Assembly: GCF_003985155.1 (NCBI RefSeq)
Contig: NZ_ML133692.1
Location: 124,001 to 188,000, forward strand
DNA length: 64,000 nucleotides
Reading direction: 5' to 3'
Source of the DNA: Rhizobium vallis
GTDB taxonomy: Bacteria; Pseudomonadota; Alphaproteobacteria; Rhizobiales; Rhizobiaceae
In this document: piece by piece, positions 19,779 to 28,704 of the stretch
Position numbering within the stretch: position 1 is the first letter of the stretch
Layout: each line of letters opens with the position of its first letter
Notes under the pieces: generated by a model
Told to the model about the DNA's origin: nothing
Databases searched by the model: none
Seen by the model: only the letters and a program-made list of their open reading frames with translations
Translations under genes and position numbers: made by a program

Positions 19779-20666
19779 TTATTTCAGCGGGATCACGTCG
19801 ACCGCCTGGACGGCGCGCTGACCGCCATAGCTTTTCAAGACGCCGATGACGGGGACGACGTCGGAATAATCCCGGCCATAGGCGACGACGATGTGATCCA
19901 TGCCGGCGGGAATGCTGTTGGTCGGATCGAGTTCGATCCAGCCGATCGTTTCGCCGCACCAGATGCGCACCCAGGCATGCATGGCGTCCGCCCCTTCGAG
20001 CCGTTCCTTGCCGGGCGGCGGGATGGTGCGCAGGAAGCCGGAGACGTAGCCAGCCGGAATGCCGAGGCTTCGAAGTGCTACGATCATGATGTGGGTGAAA
20101 TCCTGACAGACGCCGCGCTTCAGCCTGAACGCTTCGAGCGGCGTGGTGTCCACCGTCGTCGCTTCGGGATCGTAGGTGAAATCCTTGTTGATGCGGGCGC
20201 AGAGCGCATGGGCGATCTGCATCGCCGTCAGATGAGGCGTGGCGCAGTTTCGCGCATAGTCGGCGATCTCGCGTGCTTGCGTCAGGCGCGGGCTGTCGCC
20301 GAGGAAGTGGTGCGGCGAATCCGGCGCCAGCGACCAGATGCCTGCTATCTCCTCCGGCAGGTCGGCAAGCAGCGGCGAGAAATCGGCGGCGATCGGCTGG
20401 CTTTCCACCTGCACCCGGGCCTGCATGCGAATGTCGAGCGCCTCGTGCGGCGCGCGCAGCATGAAGGAGGTGGCGGAATGATCGAAGAAATCGACGAAAT
20501 GCGACTGCTCGTCCGGCGTCGGCGAGATGGTGATCGAGCCGGCGACCAGGCGCTGCCGGTTGGTCAGCGACAGCGGCATCAGGCGCATGATGTGACGGGC
20601 GCCGGAGGCCGGCACGTCGTAGCTGTAACCCATGCGGAGAGTGAGATCGTAGAGCACTGATGTCAC
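19779..20666 (-). CDS. Transglutaminase-like protein (cysteine protease fold)
   Basis: The 295-residue protein has the bacterial transglutaminase N-terminal beta domain (about 1-90) and a transglutaminase core with a complete triad: Cys187 in RGVCQDFTH, His230 in DAMHAW and Asp247 in IELDPTN. Such proteins usually act as peptidases or amidases. It lacks a signal peptide, so it is probably cytoplasmic. Its start overlaps the end of the ATP-grasp gene by four bases, so it is translationally coupled as third gene of a cluster with a second, larger transglutaminase. In the model of Iyer and Aravind for such clusters, the ATP-grasp enzyme forms a peptide-type bond and the transglutaminase homologue trims or reverses it. 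Substrate unknown. Confidence 0.88.
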   Translation of the reverse strand: MTSVLYDLTLRMGYSYDVPASGARHIMRLMPLSLTNRQRLVAGSITISPTPDEQSHFVDFFDHSATSFMLRAPHEALDIRMQARVQVESQPIAADFSPLLADLPEEIAGIWSLAPDSPHHFLGDSPRLTQAREIADYARNCATPHLTAMQIAHALCARINKDFTYDPEATTVDTTPLEAFRLKRGVCQDFTHIMIVALRSLGIPAGYVSGFLRTIPPPGKERLEGADAMHAWVRIWCGETIGWIELDPTNSIPAGMDHIVVAYGRDYSDVVPVIGVLKSYGGQRAVQAVDVIPLK

Positions 20667-23083
20667 CCGAGATAGGTCTGGGCGAGCAGATCGGAAAGCT
20701 GCTCCAATTCGCGTTCCAGCCGCTGATAGACTTCGATCCCCATGCCTTCCGGCGTCATCACCGCCAGGCCGGAATGAAGCCGCATCGCTTCACGGTAGAA
20801 GGGTGACATCTGACCGTTGATCAGGGCGTTTGGCAGCTGCTCGACCTCGTGGTGGATCTCGTTGACCTGGAAGAGGACCGAGCGCGGGTTGAGGGGGTCG
20901 AGCGCCAGCAGGTCGGTGACGGTCAGCCGCGCCGTGTTGACGTTGTAGCGGCGGCGGTGGGTCATGACGCTGTCGCCGATTTCGAGCAGCATGTCGAGCG
21001 CGCCGTCGGGTGCTTCCGGGCCGGACATGTGGCCAAGCAGGCGCGTCATGTGCAGGCCGCGCTCGATATAGCGGCCGAGCGAGAGGAAGCGCCAGCCGGT
21101 GAAGCGGTACATGTTCTCGTGCACGAGACCGGCGAAGCCTGCGAGCTTACGCAGAAGGATGGTCATCGCATGGCTGGCGTCATCGCCGGCGGAGACGGTG
21201 ACGTGGAACCGGTGCGCGGTCTTGGCGAGATCGTTAAGCGCCAGCCAGCCGTCGGGCGAGAAACGGTCGCGGATGTTGCTCGCCGAATAAACGGCGCTGT
21301 CGATATTGCGCAGCAGCGTTTCCGGCACGGGTTCGGCGGTATCGATATCGACGGCCGCGAGATAGGCGGAGACGTCGGCAAGTAGCGGCTGGTTCGGATC
21401 GGCGGCTTCGGCAAAACGCGCATGCCAGGCGCGCAGGATGCGCAGCGCCCCTTCGGCGCGCTCGATGTAGCGGCCGAGCCAGAACAGATTGTCGGCCGCC
21501 CGGCTCGGCAGGCTGCCGGGCATGTTGCGGGTGAAGCTGCCTTCGGCCGGCAGCAGCGTGTGGCGCTCGACCGGCTTGTCGCTGACGATCCAGACGTCGG
21601 CGGCCGCTCCGCCCGACTGCATGGCGATTGCCGCAACATCGGCGCCGGAGCCGATACGGGCGAAACCGCCGGGCATGATCTGCCAGCCGTTTGCCGTGCG
21701 AGCGGCGAAAACGCGCAGCGACATCGGCCGCGGCACGAGCTTGCCGTCGACCCAGGCCGGCGTCGTCGAGAGCGTGACGACCTCCTGGCCGACCAGTTTC
21801 GGGCCGTCAGAACTCAGCCAGTCGGTAATCGAATCCTTGGCAGTCGCACGCAACGACGAGCCGAGCACGGATTCGCCGTTGTCGTCGAAGAAGGGGGCGC
21901 GGGAATAGGCCGGGCCGATCACCATCTTCTCGATGTTCTCGGCGACGTGCTCGCGCTCATCCTGCTGGCCGCACCACCATGTAGCAATCGACGGCAGCTG
22001 CAAATCCGTCCCCAGGAGATGCCGACAGATGGTCGGCATGAAGGCGAGAAGCGCCCGGGTTTCGAGAATGCCGGTGCCAAGCGCGTTGACGATGGTGACG
22101 CTTTCGGCGCGCAGCGCTTCGACCAGGCCTGGCGTGCCGATATGCGAATTCTGGTTCAGTTCCAGCGGATCGGCGAAAGCCGAATCGAGACGGCGCCAGA
22201 GCACACCGATCGGCTTGAGGCCGGCGACCGTGCGCACCATGATGCGGCCCTTGACGACGGTGAGATCCTCGCCCTCGAGCAGCATGAAGCCGAGATAGCG
22301 GGCGATGTAGGCGTGTTCGTAATAGGTCTCGTTGGCGGGGCCGGGCGTCAACACCGCGATGCGGTCGTCGCCCGAATGTTTCATGCCCTGCAGCGCGTCG
22401 CGGAAAGCGCCGAAGAAGGAGGCAAGACGGTGGACCGGGGTTTCGGCGTAGATATCCGAGAAGGCCCGGGTCGTCGCGACGCGGTTTTCCAGCGCGAAAC
22501 CGGCGCCGGACGGGGCCTGCGTCCGGTCGGCCAGCACCCACCAGTTGCCGTCAGGGCCGCGGCCGATTTCGAAGGCGCAGAAATGCAGATAGTGGCCGGA
22601 TGCCGGCCGGATGCCTGCAAGCGGACGCTGGAATTCGGGATTGGCGGCGATCAGCGCCGGCGGCAGGAGGCCTTCCTGGACCAGCCGGTTCTCGCCGTAA
22701 ATATCGGCGACGATTGCTTCCAGGAGGTCGGCGCGCTGGACGAGGCCCGCCGACAGCGCCTGCCATTCGCGCTCGTCGATCAGCACGGGAATATGCGAAA
22801 GCGGCCAGGCGCGTTCGCCGGTGCCCTTGCTGCCATAGGCGCGATAGAAGACGCCGGCATCCCTGAGATAACGGTCGGCGCGGGCGAAACGCTCGGCAAG
22901 ATCCTTCTCCGGCATTGCGCCGAGATGGGAGAGGAAACGCTGCCAGACGGGGCGGACCGCGCCCTTGTTGTCGACCATTTCGTCGGCCGAGCCGGAAAGC
23001 GGCGCATAGTCGAAGGCCGCATCCTTGCCGATGCTGCGCCCAGCCTCCTCTTTGCGCTCCACTGCCGGTCTCTTACTACCCAT
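20663..23083 (-). CDS. Circularly permuted ATP-grasp protein fused to alpha-E domain
   Basis: The 806-residue protein joins two families found as separate proteins in many bacteria. Residues about 70-490 are a circularly permuted ATP-grasp domain, with YGENRLVQEGLLPPALI, LTPGPANETYYEHAYIARYL and NALGTGILETRALLAFMP. Residues about 510-806 are the helical alpha-E domain, with SRAADNLFWLGRYIERAEGA and FLSLGRYIERGLHMTRLLG. ATP-grasp enzymes form amide bonds through acyl-phosphate intermediates, so this is predicted to be a peptide or amide ligase. It is second in a three-gene minus-strand cluster, 37 bases after the DUF2126 gene. I see no Anbu (proteasome-like) peptidase in the window, although such clusters often include one. 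Substrate unknown. Confidence 0.9.
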   Translation of the reverse strand: MGSKRPAVERKEEAGRSIGKDAAFDYAPLSGSADEMVDNKGAVRPVWQRFLSHLGAMPEKDLAERFARADRYLRDAGVFYRAYGSKGTGERAWPLSHIPVLIDEREWQALSAGLVQRADLLEAIVADIYGENRLVQEGLLPPALIAANPEFQRPLAGIRPASGHYLHFCAFEIGRGPDGNWWVLADRTQAPSGAGFALENRVATTRAFSDIYAETPVHRLASFFGAFRDALQGMKHSGDDRIAVLTPGPANETYYEHAYIARYLGFMLLEGEDLTVVKGRIMVRTVAGLKPIGVLWRRLDSAFADPLELNQNSHIGTPGLVEALRAESVTIVNALGTGILETRALLAFMPTICRHLLGTDLQLPSIATWWCGQQDEREHVAENIEKMVIGPAYSRAPFFDDNGESVLGSSLRATAKDSITDWLSSDGPKLVGQEVVTLSTTPAWVDGKLVPRPMSLRVFAARTANGWQIMPGGFARIGSGADVAAIAMQSGGAAADVWIVSDKPVERHTLLPAEGSFTRNMPGSLPSRAADNLFWLGRYIERAEGALRILRAWHARFAEAADPNQPLLADVSAYLAAVDIDTAEPVPETLLRNIDSAVYSASNIRDRFSPDGWLALNDLAKTAHRFHVTVSAGDDASHAMTILLRKLAGFAGLVHENMYRFTGWRFLSLGRYIERGLHMTRLLGHMSGPEAPDGALDMLLEIGDSVMTHRRRYNVNTARLTVTDLLALDPLNPRSVLFQVNEIHHEVEQLPNALINGQMSPFYREAMRLHSGLAVMTPEGMGIEVYQRLERELEQLSDLLAQTYLG

Positions 23084-23120
23084 CTAAACCCAACCTCAAC
23101 CCTCGGCCTTTGCCCCGGCC

Positions 23121-26100
23121 TCAAATTCCGGCGGGCCGCCTCAGATCCAACGTCAGCGGGAATTCCGGCGAAGGCGCCTCGGCGCGCGGGATATAACCGC
23201 CCGCCGTATGTCCCCACGGCTCGAACCGGGCAAGCCGCCTTGCTTCCGCCTCGTTGCCGTTGACCGGGAAGGTGTCATAAGTCCGGCCGCCCGGATGGGC
23301 AACATGATAGATGCAGCCGCCGATCGAACGCTTCGACCATGTATCATAAATGTCAAAAGTCAAAGGCGTGTTGATCGGAAGCACCGGATGAAGGCCGGAG
23401 GCCGGCTGCCAGGCCTTGTAGCGGACGCCGGCGACCGAGACGCCCGACGTGCCGGTCGGCGTCAGCGGCAGGGTGCGGCCGTTGCAGGTGACGGTATAGC
23501 GCGCGGTATTGCTGGTTTCGAGCCGTACCTGAAGGCGCTCGACGGAGCTGTCGACATAGCGGACGGTCCCGCCCGGCGCGCCCTCCTCGCCCATGACATG
23601 CCAGGGCTCCAGCGCCTGGCGCAGTTCCAGCTTCGAGCCTTCGTATTCGACCTCGCCGCAGAAGGGGAAGCGGAATTCGAGCTGGGCCTTGAACCATTCG
23701 GGGCTGAGGTCGAAGCCGTTTTCGCGGAGATCGGCGAGCACGTCGAGGAAATCGGCCCAGACGAAATGCGGCAGCATGAAACGGTCGTGCAGGGTGGTGC
23801 CCCAGCGGACGAACTTGCCGTCGACAGGGTTTACCCAGAAACGGGCGATGAGCGCGCGAACCAGCAATTGCTGGGCAAGCGACATGCGCGCGTTCGGCGG
23901 CATCTCGAAACCGCGGAACTCGATGAGGCCGAGGCGTCCTGTGGGGCCGTCGGGCGAAAACAGCTTGTCGATGCAGATCTCGGCGCGGTGGGTGTTGCCG
24001 GTGACGTCGGTCAGAAGATTGCGGAACAGGCGGTCGACGAGCCAGGGCAAAGGCTGCTGGCCGCGACCGGGTGCTCCGATCTGCGCCATGGCGATCTCCA
24101 GCTCGTAGAGAGTGTCGTGGCGAGCCTCGTCGATACGCGGCGCCTGGCTGGTCGGGCCGATGAACATGCCGGAGAAGAGGTAGGAGAGCGATGGGTGGCG
24201 CTGCCAGTGGAGGACGACGCTCTTCAAGAGATCGGGACGGCGCAGGAACGGGCTGTTGTTCGGATTGGCGCTGCCGACGACGACATGATTTCCGCCGCCG
24301 GTGCCGGTGTGGCGGCCGTCGATCATGAATTTGTCGGCGCCGAGCCGGGTGGCGCGTGCCTCTTCGTAGATCGCCGTGGTGATATCGACGCATTCCTTCC
24401 AGTTCGAGGCCGGGTGGATGTTGACCTCGATAACGCCGGGATCCGGAGCAACGCGGATGACGTTGATGCGCTCGTCCTGCGGCGGCGGGTAACCTTCGAT
24501 ATGGACGGGAAGCTTGAGCTCGGCGGCGGCGTTTTCGGCAGCGGCAATCAGCTCGAGATAATCCTCGATGCGCTCGACCGGCGGCATGAAGACGCAGAGC
24601 CTGCCGTCGCGCGGCTCGACCGACATGGCGGTGCGCACGGCGCCGCCGATTTCGCCCAGCGTCTGTTCAATCCGTCCGCGATTGCTCTCGTCGGCATGGA
24701 AGGAAGCTTCCGGCATGGCCCGGCCGGCCGGCACGAAAACGTCAGGCAGCGGTTGGCGCGGAATCGTCGGATCGGCCGGGTGGATATAGGGATAACGTGC
24801 CGGCGGAACATAGGGCAATGTGCCGAGCGGCAGGCGGTAACCGATCGGGCTGTCGCCCGGGACGAGGAAGATCTTGCCGCGGCGGGTGCGCCATTTCTCG
24901 CTGACCCAGACTCGGGCTTCGGCTGCTTTGGCGTTCCATGCCTGAACCGGCAGGATGTAGCCGGTGGGCACGGTGAGGCCGCGGTCGAAGACGCGGGCGA
25001 TGCGGTTGCGTTCTTCCGGATCTTTCAGTTTCGAATTTGCCGGATCGACATTATCGGGAAGATTGCCCTCCTTGATGATCCAGTCGGCAGTATCTTCATA
25101 GGCCGGCTGCACCATGTCGGGCTTGATCGCCAGCTCCTTTGCGATCGCTGCCAGGAGTTTTTCGGCATCCTCGGCCGCAACGCCGGTGTCCTTGCCTTCG
25201 GCGGCGACCAGATCGAGGTTCTGCCAGACCGGCTTTCCGTCGCGGCGCCAATAGAGCGAGAAGGTCCAGCGCGGCAGGCTTTCGCCCGGATACCATTTGC
25301 CCTGGCCGTAATGCAGGAAGCCGCCAGGGGCAAAGCGTTCATGCAGCCTGCGGATCAGGCTGTCGGCCTTTTCGCGCTTGGTCGGGCCGACGGCGGCGGT
25401 GTTCCATTCCTCGGACTGGAAGTCGTCGATCGAGACGAAGGTTGGCTCGCCGCCCATCGTCAGGTGCACGTTCTCGGCTTCGAGGACGCGGTCGACCTTT
25501 TCGCCGAGCTGATTGAGCTCGTCCCAGCTCTCATCGGAGAAGGGCTTGGTGATGCGCGGGTGCTCGGCGACGCGCGAGACCTTCATGTCGAAGGCGAATT
25601 CGGTTTCGGCCTCGCCGAAATAACCGCCGGAAATCGGGGCGGCGTTACGGAAATGCGGCGTGGCGGCAAGCGGGATATGGCTTTCGCCGGTCAAGAGACC
25701 TGAGGTTGGATCGAGGCCAACCCAGCCGGCGCCGGGCAGATAAACCTCCGCCCAGGCATGCAGGTCGGTGAAATCGACTTCGGTGCCGGAAGGACCGTCG
25801 AGCGCTTTCAGATCGGGCGTCAGCTGGATGAGGTAGCCGGAGACGAAGCGGGCGGCAAGGCCGAGATGGCGGAGAATCTGGACGAGCAGCCAGCTGGTGT
25901 CGCGGCAGGAACCCTTGGCGCTTTCCAGCGTCTCCTCCGGCGTCTGGACGCCGGCTTCCATGCGGATGACATAACCGATCTGCCGCTGCAGGCGGGCATT
26001 CAAACCGACGATCATATCGACGGTGGGCTGACCGGGAGACCAATCGAGCGTCGGCAGCAGCGCCTTCAGGCGCGGGCCGGCCGGGTCCGGCGTCATGTAA

Positions 26101-26447
26101 ATCGACAGATCCTCGCGGATCGTTTCAGGATAGTCGAAGGGCCATTTGGTCGCTTCCTCTTCGACGAAGAAGTCGAAGGGATTGTAGACCGTCATGTCGG
26201 CGACGAGGTCGACCTCGATCTTGAACTCGGTCACCGGATCCGGGAAGACGTAGCGGGCAAGATAGTTGCCGTAGGGATCCTGCTGCAGGTTGACGAAGTG
26301 GTTGGAGGGCGTGACCTTCAGCGAGTGGCTGAGCACCCCCGTCTTCGAATGCGAGGCCGGTTTCAACCGGATGATCTGTGGGCCGAGGCGGACCGGTTTG
26401 TCATAGGTATAGTGCGTCAGATGATAGATGCTGGCTTTGATCGACAT
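23121..26447 (-). CDS. Large transglutaminase-family protein with DUF2126
   Basis: The 1108-residue protein has a transglutaminase N-terminal domain (1-85) and a transglutaminase core with full triad: Cys181 in KGSCRDTSW, His230 in DLHAWAE and Asp246 in GLDPTSG. A very long DUF2126 region follows (about 300-1100), with VHLTMGGEPTFVSIDD, MIDGRHTGTGGGNHVV and LIEFRGFEMPPNARM; this resembles a carboxylate-amine ligase (glutamine-synthetase-like) fold. If so, one polypeptide has both a bond-breaking and a bond-making module. It is the first gene of the three-gene cluster and has no signal peptide. Family length and order are normal. The fold statement on DUF2126 is recall from published domain analyses, not visible directly. 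Confidence 0.88.
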   Translation of the reverse strand: MSIKASIYHLTHYTYDKPVRLGPQIIRLKPASHSKTGVLSHSLKVTPSNHFVNLQQDPYGNYLARYVFPDPVTEFKIEVDLVADMTVYNPFDFFVEEEATKWPFDYPETIREDLSIYMTPDPAGPRLKALLPTLDWSPGQPTVDMIVGLNARLQRQIGYVIRMEAGVQTPEETLESAKGSCRDTSWLLVQILRHLGLAARFVSGYLIQLTPDLKALDGPSGTEVDFTDLHAWAEVYLPGAGWVGLDPTSGLLTGESHIPLAATPHFRNAAPISGGYFGEAETEFAFDMKVSRVAEHPRITKPFSDESWDELNQLGEKVDRVLEAENVHLTMGGEPTFVSIDDFQSEEWNTAAVGPTKREKADSLIRRLHERFAPGGFLHYGQGKWYPGESLPRWTFSLYWRRDGKPVWQNLDLVAAEGKDTGVAAEDAEKLLAAIAKELAIKPDMVQPAYEDTADWIIKEGNLPDNVDPANSKLKDPEERNRIARVFDRGLTVPTGYILPVQAWNAKAAEARVWVSEKWRTRRGKIFLVPGDSPIGYRLPLGTLPYVPPARYPYIHPADPTIPRQPLPDVFVPAGRAMPEASFHADESNRGRIEQTLGEIGGAVRTAMSVEPRDGRLCVFMPPVERIEDYLELIAAAENAAAELKLPVHIEGYPPPQDERINVIRVAPDPGVIEVNIHPASNWKECVDITTAIYEEARATRLGADKFMIDGRHTGTGGGNHVVVGSANPNNSPFLRRPDLLKSVVLHWQRHPSLSYLFSGMFIGPTSQAPRIDEARHDTLYELEIAMAQIGAPGRGQQPLPWLVDRLFRNLLTDVTGNTHRAEICIDKLFSPDGPTGRLGLIEFRGFEMPPNARMSLAQQLLVRALIARFWVNPVDGKFVRWGTTLHDRFMLPHFVWADFLDVLADLRENGFDLSPEWFKAQLEFRFPFCGEVEYEGSKLELRQALEPWHVMGEEGAPGGTVRYVDSSVERLQVRLETSNTARYTVTCNGRTLPLTPTGTSGVSVAGVRYKAWQPASGLHPVLPINTPLTFDIYDTWSKRSIGGCIYHVAHPGGRTYDTFPVNGNEAEARRLARFEPWGHTAGGYIPRAEAPSPEFPLTLDLRRPAGI

Positions 26448-26549
26448 ATTTCTCTTTTTATCCGGCGCGCATCGTTGTGCGGCTTGCTGTTCCCGAAATC
26501 AGTGTGTGCAATGCAGCGAAAGAAAGCAAGGTGCAAAGGCGGCCGGCTT

Positions 26550-27932
26550 CTATGCTGCCTTGGCGAAGGTGACGGCGGCCTTCAGGCCGCGGCCGTCCGT
26601 TCCCGGTTCCAGCGTCAGGGCGGCGTTGAAAAGATTGGCGATTTCTTCGACGATCGGCAGGCCGAGGCCGGCGCCCGGCGCACCGGAATCATTGCCGCGC
26701 GAAAAACGCCGGCGCACGGCCTCCAGTTTCTCGTGCGGAATGCCGGGGCCGTTGTCCTCGACCTCGAGGCGGATCGTCTCAGGTGCGGCGATGATGCGGA
26801 CGGTGACCTCGGCTCCCTTGCCGGCATAGGCGATGGCATTGCCGGCAAGATTGCGCAGCATTTCGCCGATCAGCAGCGGCTCGGCGCGGATCATCGCCGG
26901 GCTCTCGCCCTCGAAGCCGAGATCGATGCCGGCGACGGCGGCCGCCGGGATCTGTTCGCCGGTGATTTCCTGGGCGATGGCCGCAAGATCGATGGCGGAA
27001 GCGGTCAACGCTTCCTTGGCGGTGGCGGCGTCGATCTTGGCCATCAACAGAAGCTGGGCAAGGATGCGCTCGGCATGCGCCACCGCCTGATCGCCCTTCA
27101 GCGCCGCCGCCTGGGCTTCATCCAGCGAGCCGGCGCGGGCGGAAAGGGCAAGCTGGGTGCGGATGATCGCGAGCGGCGTGCGCAGCTGGTGGCTGGCATT
27201 GCCGGTGAAATGGCGCAGTGCATCGAGCGCCGACTGCAGGCGGACCATGAAGGAATTCACCGTATCCACAAGCGGCTCGACCTCGCTCGGCACCGTCTCT
27301 TCGATCGGATGCAGGTCGTCGGGGCTGCGCTCGCCGATGGCGTCGCCGAGCTTGTAGAGCGGGCGGAGCGCCACCGTGACCGAGATCCAGACGATGACGG
27401 CCGCGCCCAGGATCATGAAGGCGAGGCGCAGCGCCGAGCGGACGAGGATCGCCTGCGCCAGTTGCCGGCGGGCGATGGTGGTTTCCGCCACCGTGACGAC
27501 GAAGGGCACGGAGCGGATGCCGGTCGAGGCGGAACGTTCGAGCGTCGCCACACGGATCGGCTCGCCGCGGAAGGTGTCGTCGGCAAAAGCGGCGGCATCG
27601 CCCGGCGCCTTCTTCAGGACCGGCAGGGACTGGTAGCCGGTGATGAACTGGCCCGGCGGGCCATCGACCCGGTAAAAGACGCGATCCTGCGCGGCCGAGG
27701 TCAGCATTTCAAGCGCGACATAGGGGATGTCGACCTGCAGCGTCCCATCCTCGGCGACGACGACGCGTTCGGCGATTGCGAGAGCCGAGCCGGCGAGCAC
27801 GCGGTCCGAAACGATGTTCGAGGTCTGGACGGCCTCGCGATAGGTATCGGCAAGCGCCAGCGTACCGATGACGGCTGTCGAGACGAGCAGCCAGAAGAGC
27901 AGCCGGCGCCTGAGGGAGTAGGCAGCTTTCAT
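26550..27932 (-). CDS. TctE-like sensor histidine kinase
   Basis: The 460-residue kinase has a first membrane helix (about 9-29) and an extracytoplasmic 2CSK_N-type domain (about 30-160, VFYRVDGPPGQFITGYQSLP). After a second helix (165-188) come a HAMP region, the phospho-acceptor His248 in FTGNASHQLRTPLAIIRTQ and an ATPase domain with EDNGPGIP and GAGLGLPIV. This arrangement is typical of TctE, the tricarboxylate sensor. Its start overlaps the response-regulator stop by four bases. A tctCBA transporter lies 7 kb away, which supports but does not prove that this pair controls it. Confidence 0.88.
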   Translation of the reverse strand: MKAAYSLRRRLLFWLLVSTAVIGTLALADTYREAVQTSNIVSDRVLAGSALAIAERVVVAEDGTLQVDIPYVALEMLTSAAQDRVFYRVDGPPGQFITGYQSLPVLKKAPGDAAAFADDTFRGEPIRVATLERSASTGIRSVPFVVTVAETTIARRQLAQAILVRSALRLAFMILGAAVIVWISVTVALRPLYKLGDAIGERSPDDLHPIEETVPSEVEPLVDTVNSFMVRLQSALDALRHFTGNASHQLRTPLAIIRTQLALSARAGSLDEAQAAALKGDQAVAHAERILAQLLLMAKIDAATAKEALTASAIDLAAIAQEITGEQIPAAAVAGIDLGFEGESPAMIRAEPLLIGEMLRNLAGNAIAYAGKGAEVTVRIIAAPETIRLEVEDNGPGIPHEKLEAVRRRFSRGNDSGAPGAGLGLPIVEEIANLFNAALTLEPGTDGRGLKAAVTFAKAA

Positions 27933-28606
27933 AAGGCCTCTGGCAGCTTGTCGAGATAATAGCCGATGCCGCGGGCGGTCTTGACCGTCAGCCCGTGCGG
28001 CGAGAGGCGTTTCCTCAGACGGCTGACATATTGTTCGATCGCATTTGCGGAAATGTCGTCATCGAAGGCCGTCAGCGACTGCATGATCGCCTCCTTGGCA
28101 ACGACCTTGCCGGCCCGCATGAAGAGGATTTCGAGCAGGCCGAGCTCGCGGGCGGGAATGTCGAGGGGGGTCGCGCCCGATGAAAAGGTGCGGGAGGTGA
28201 GGTCGAAGGAAATGCCGCCGAAGCCGACGGTCGCCGAACGCAAGCCCGCCTGGCGGCGCAGCAAGACGCGCACCCGCGCCTCGAATTCGGCGATGTCGAA
28301 AGGTTTGATCAGATAATCGTCGGCGCCGAGATCGAGACCCTTCACCCGCTCTTCCGGCGCGCCGCGCGCCGTCAGGATGAGGACGGCCGCCTGGTTCTGC
28401 CGGGCGCGCATGGCGCGTAGCACGTCGAGCCCATCCATCTCGGGCAGGTTGAGGTCGAGGATGACAAGATCGAAATTCTCAGCCGCGATGACGGCATTGG
28501 CGGATGCGCCGTCATGGACGACATCGACCGCATGGCCCGTGCCGCGCAAGATCGCCGACAGGCCGTCGGCCAGCGCGATATTGTCTTCGGTGAGCAGGAT
28601 GCGCAC
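27929..28606 (-). CDS. OmpR-family response regulator, TctD-like
   Basis: The 225-residue regulator has a receiver domain with the acidic pair in LLTEDNIA, phospho-acceptor Asp51 (LVILDLNLPEMDG) and Lys in LIKPFD. A winged-helix DNA-binding domain follows (about 130-220, ending SPHGLTVKTARGIGYYLD). It is the first gene of a two-gene operon with the TctE-like kinase. An inverted repeat GTGAC-N8-GTCAC at 28643-28660 lies 37 bases before the start and could be an autoregulatory site. Confidence 0.9.
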   Translation of the reverse strand: MRILLTEDNIALADGLSAILRGTGHAVDVVHDGASANAVIAAENFDLVILDLNLPEMDGLDVLRAMRARQNQAAVLILTARGAPEERVKGLDLGADDYLIKPFDIAEFEARVRVLLRRQAGLRSATVGFGGISFDLTSRTFSSGATPLDIPARELGLLEILFMRAGKVVAKEAIMQSLTAFDDDISANAIEQYVSRLRKRLSPHGLTVKTARGIGYYLDKLPEAL

Positions 28607-28642
28607 GGATGTTCCCCCTGTTTTTCAAAGGAGATTACAGAG

Positions 28643-28660
28643 GTGACGAAGGGATGTCAC
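28643..28660. promoter_or_regulatory. Inverted repeat upstream of the TctD-like regulator
   Basis: GTGAC (28643-28647) and GTCAC (28656-28660) form an interrupted palindrome 37 bases before the regulator start. The TGACA/TGTCA half-site recurs in the palindrome at 35052-35067 before tctC, so both could be sites of the same response regulator. Short repeats of this size also arise by chance. Confidence 0.3.
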
Positions 28661-28704
28661 AGCGATTTTGGGGGTTGGGTGAATGGCCCTGGAAGGAGCC
28701 AGCT

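Noticed and set aside
21422..23263. 613-residue plus-strand frame opposite the ATP-grasp gene
   Set aside because: Antisense shadow, no known domain and no start signal.
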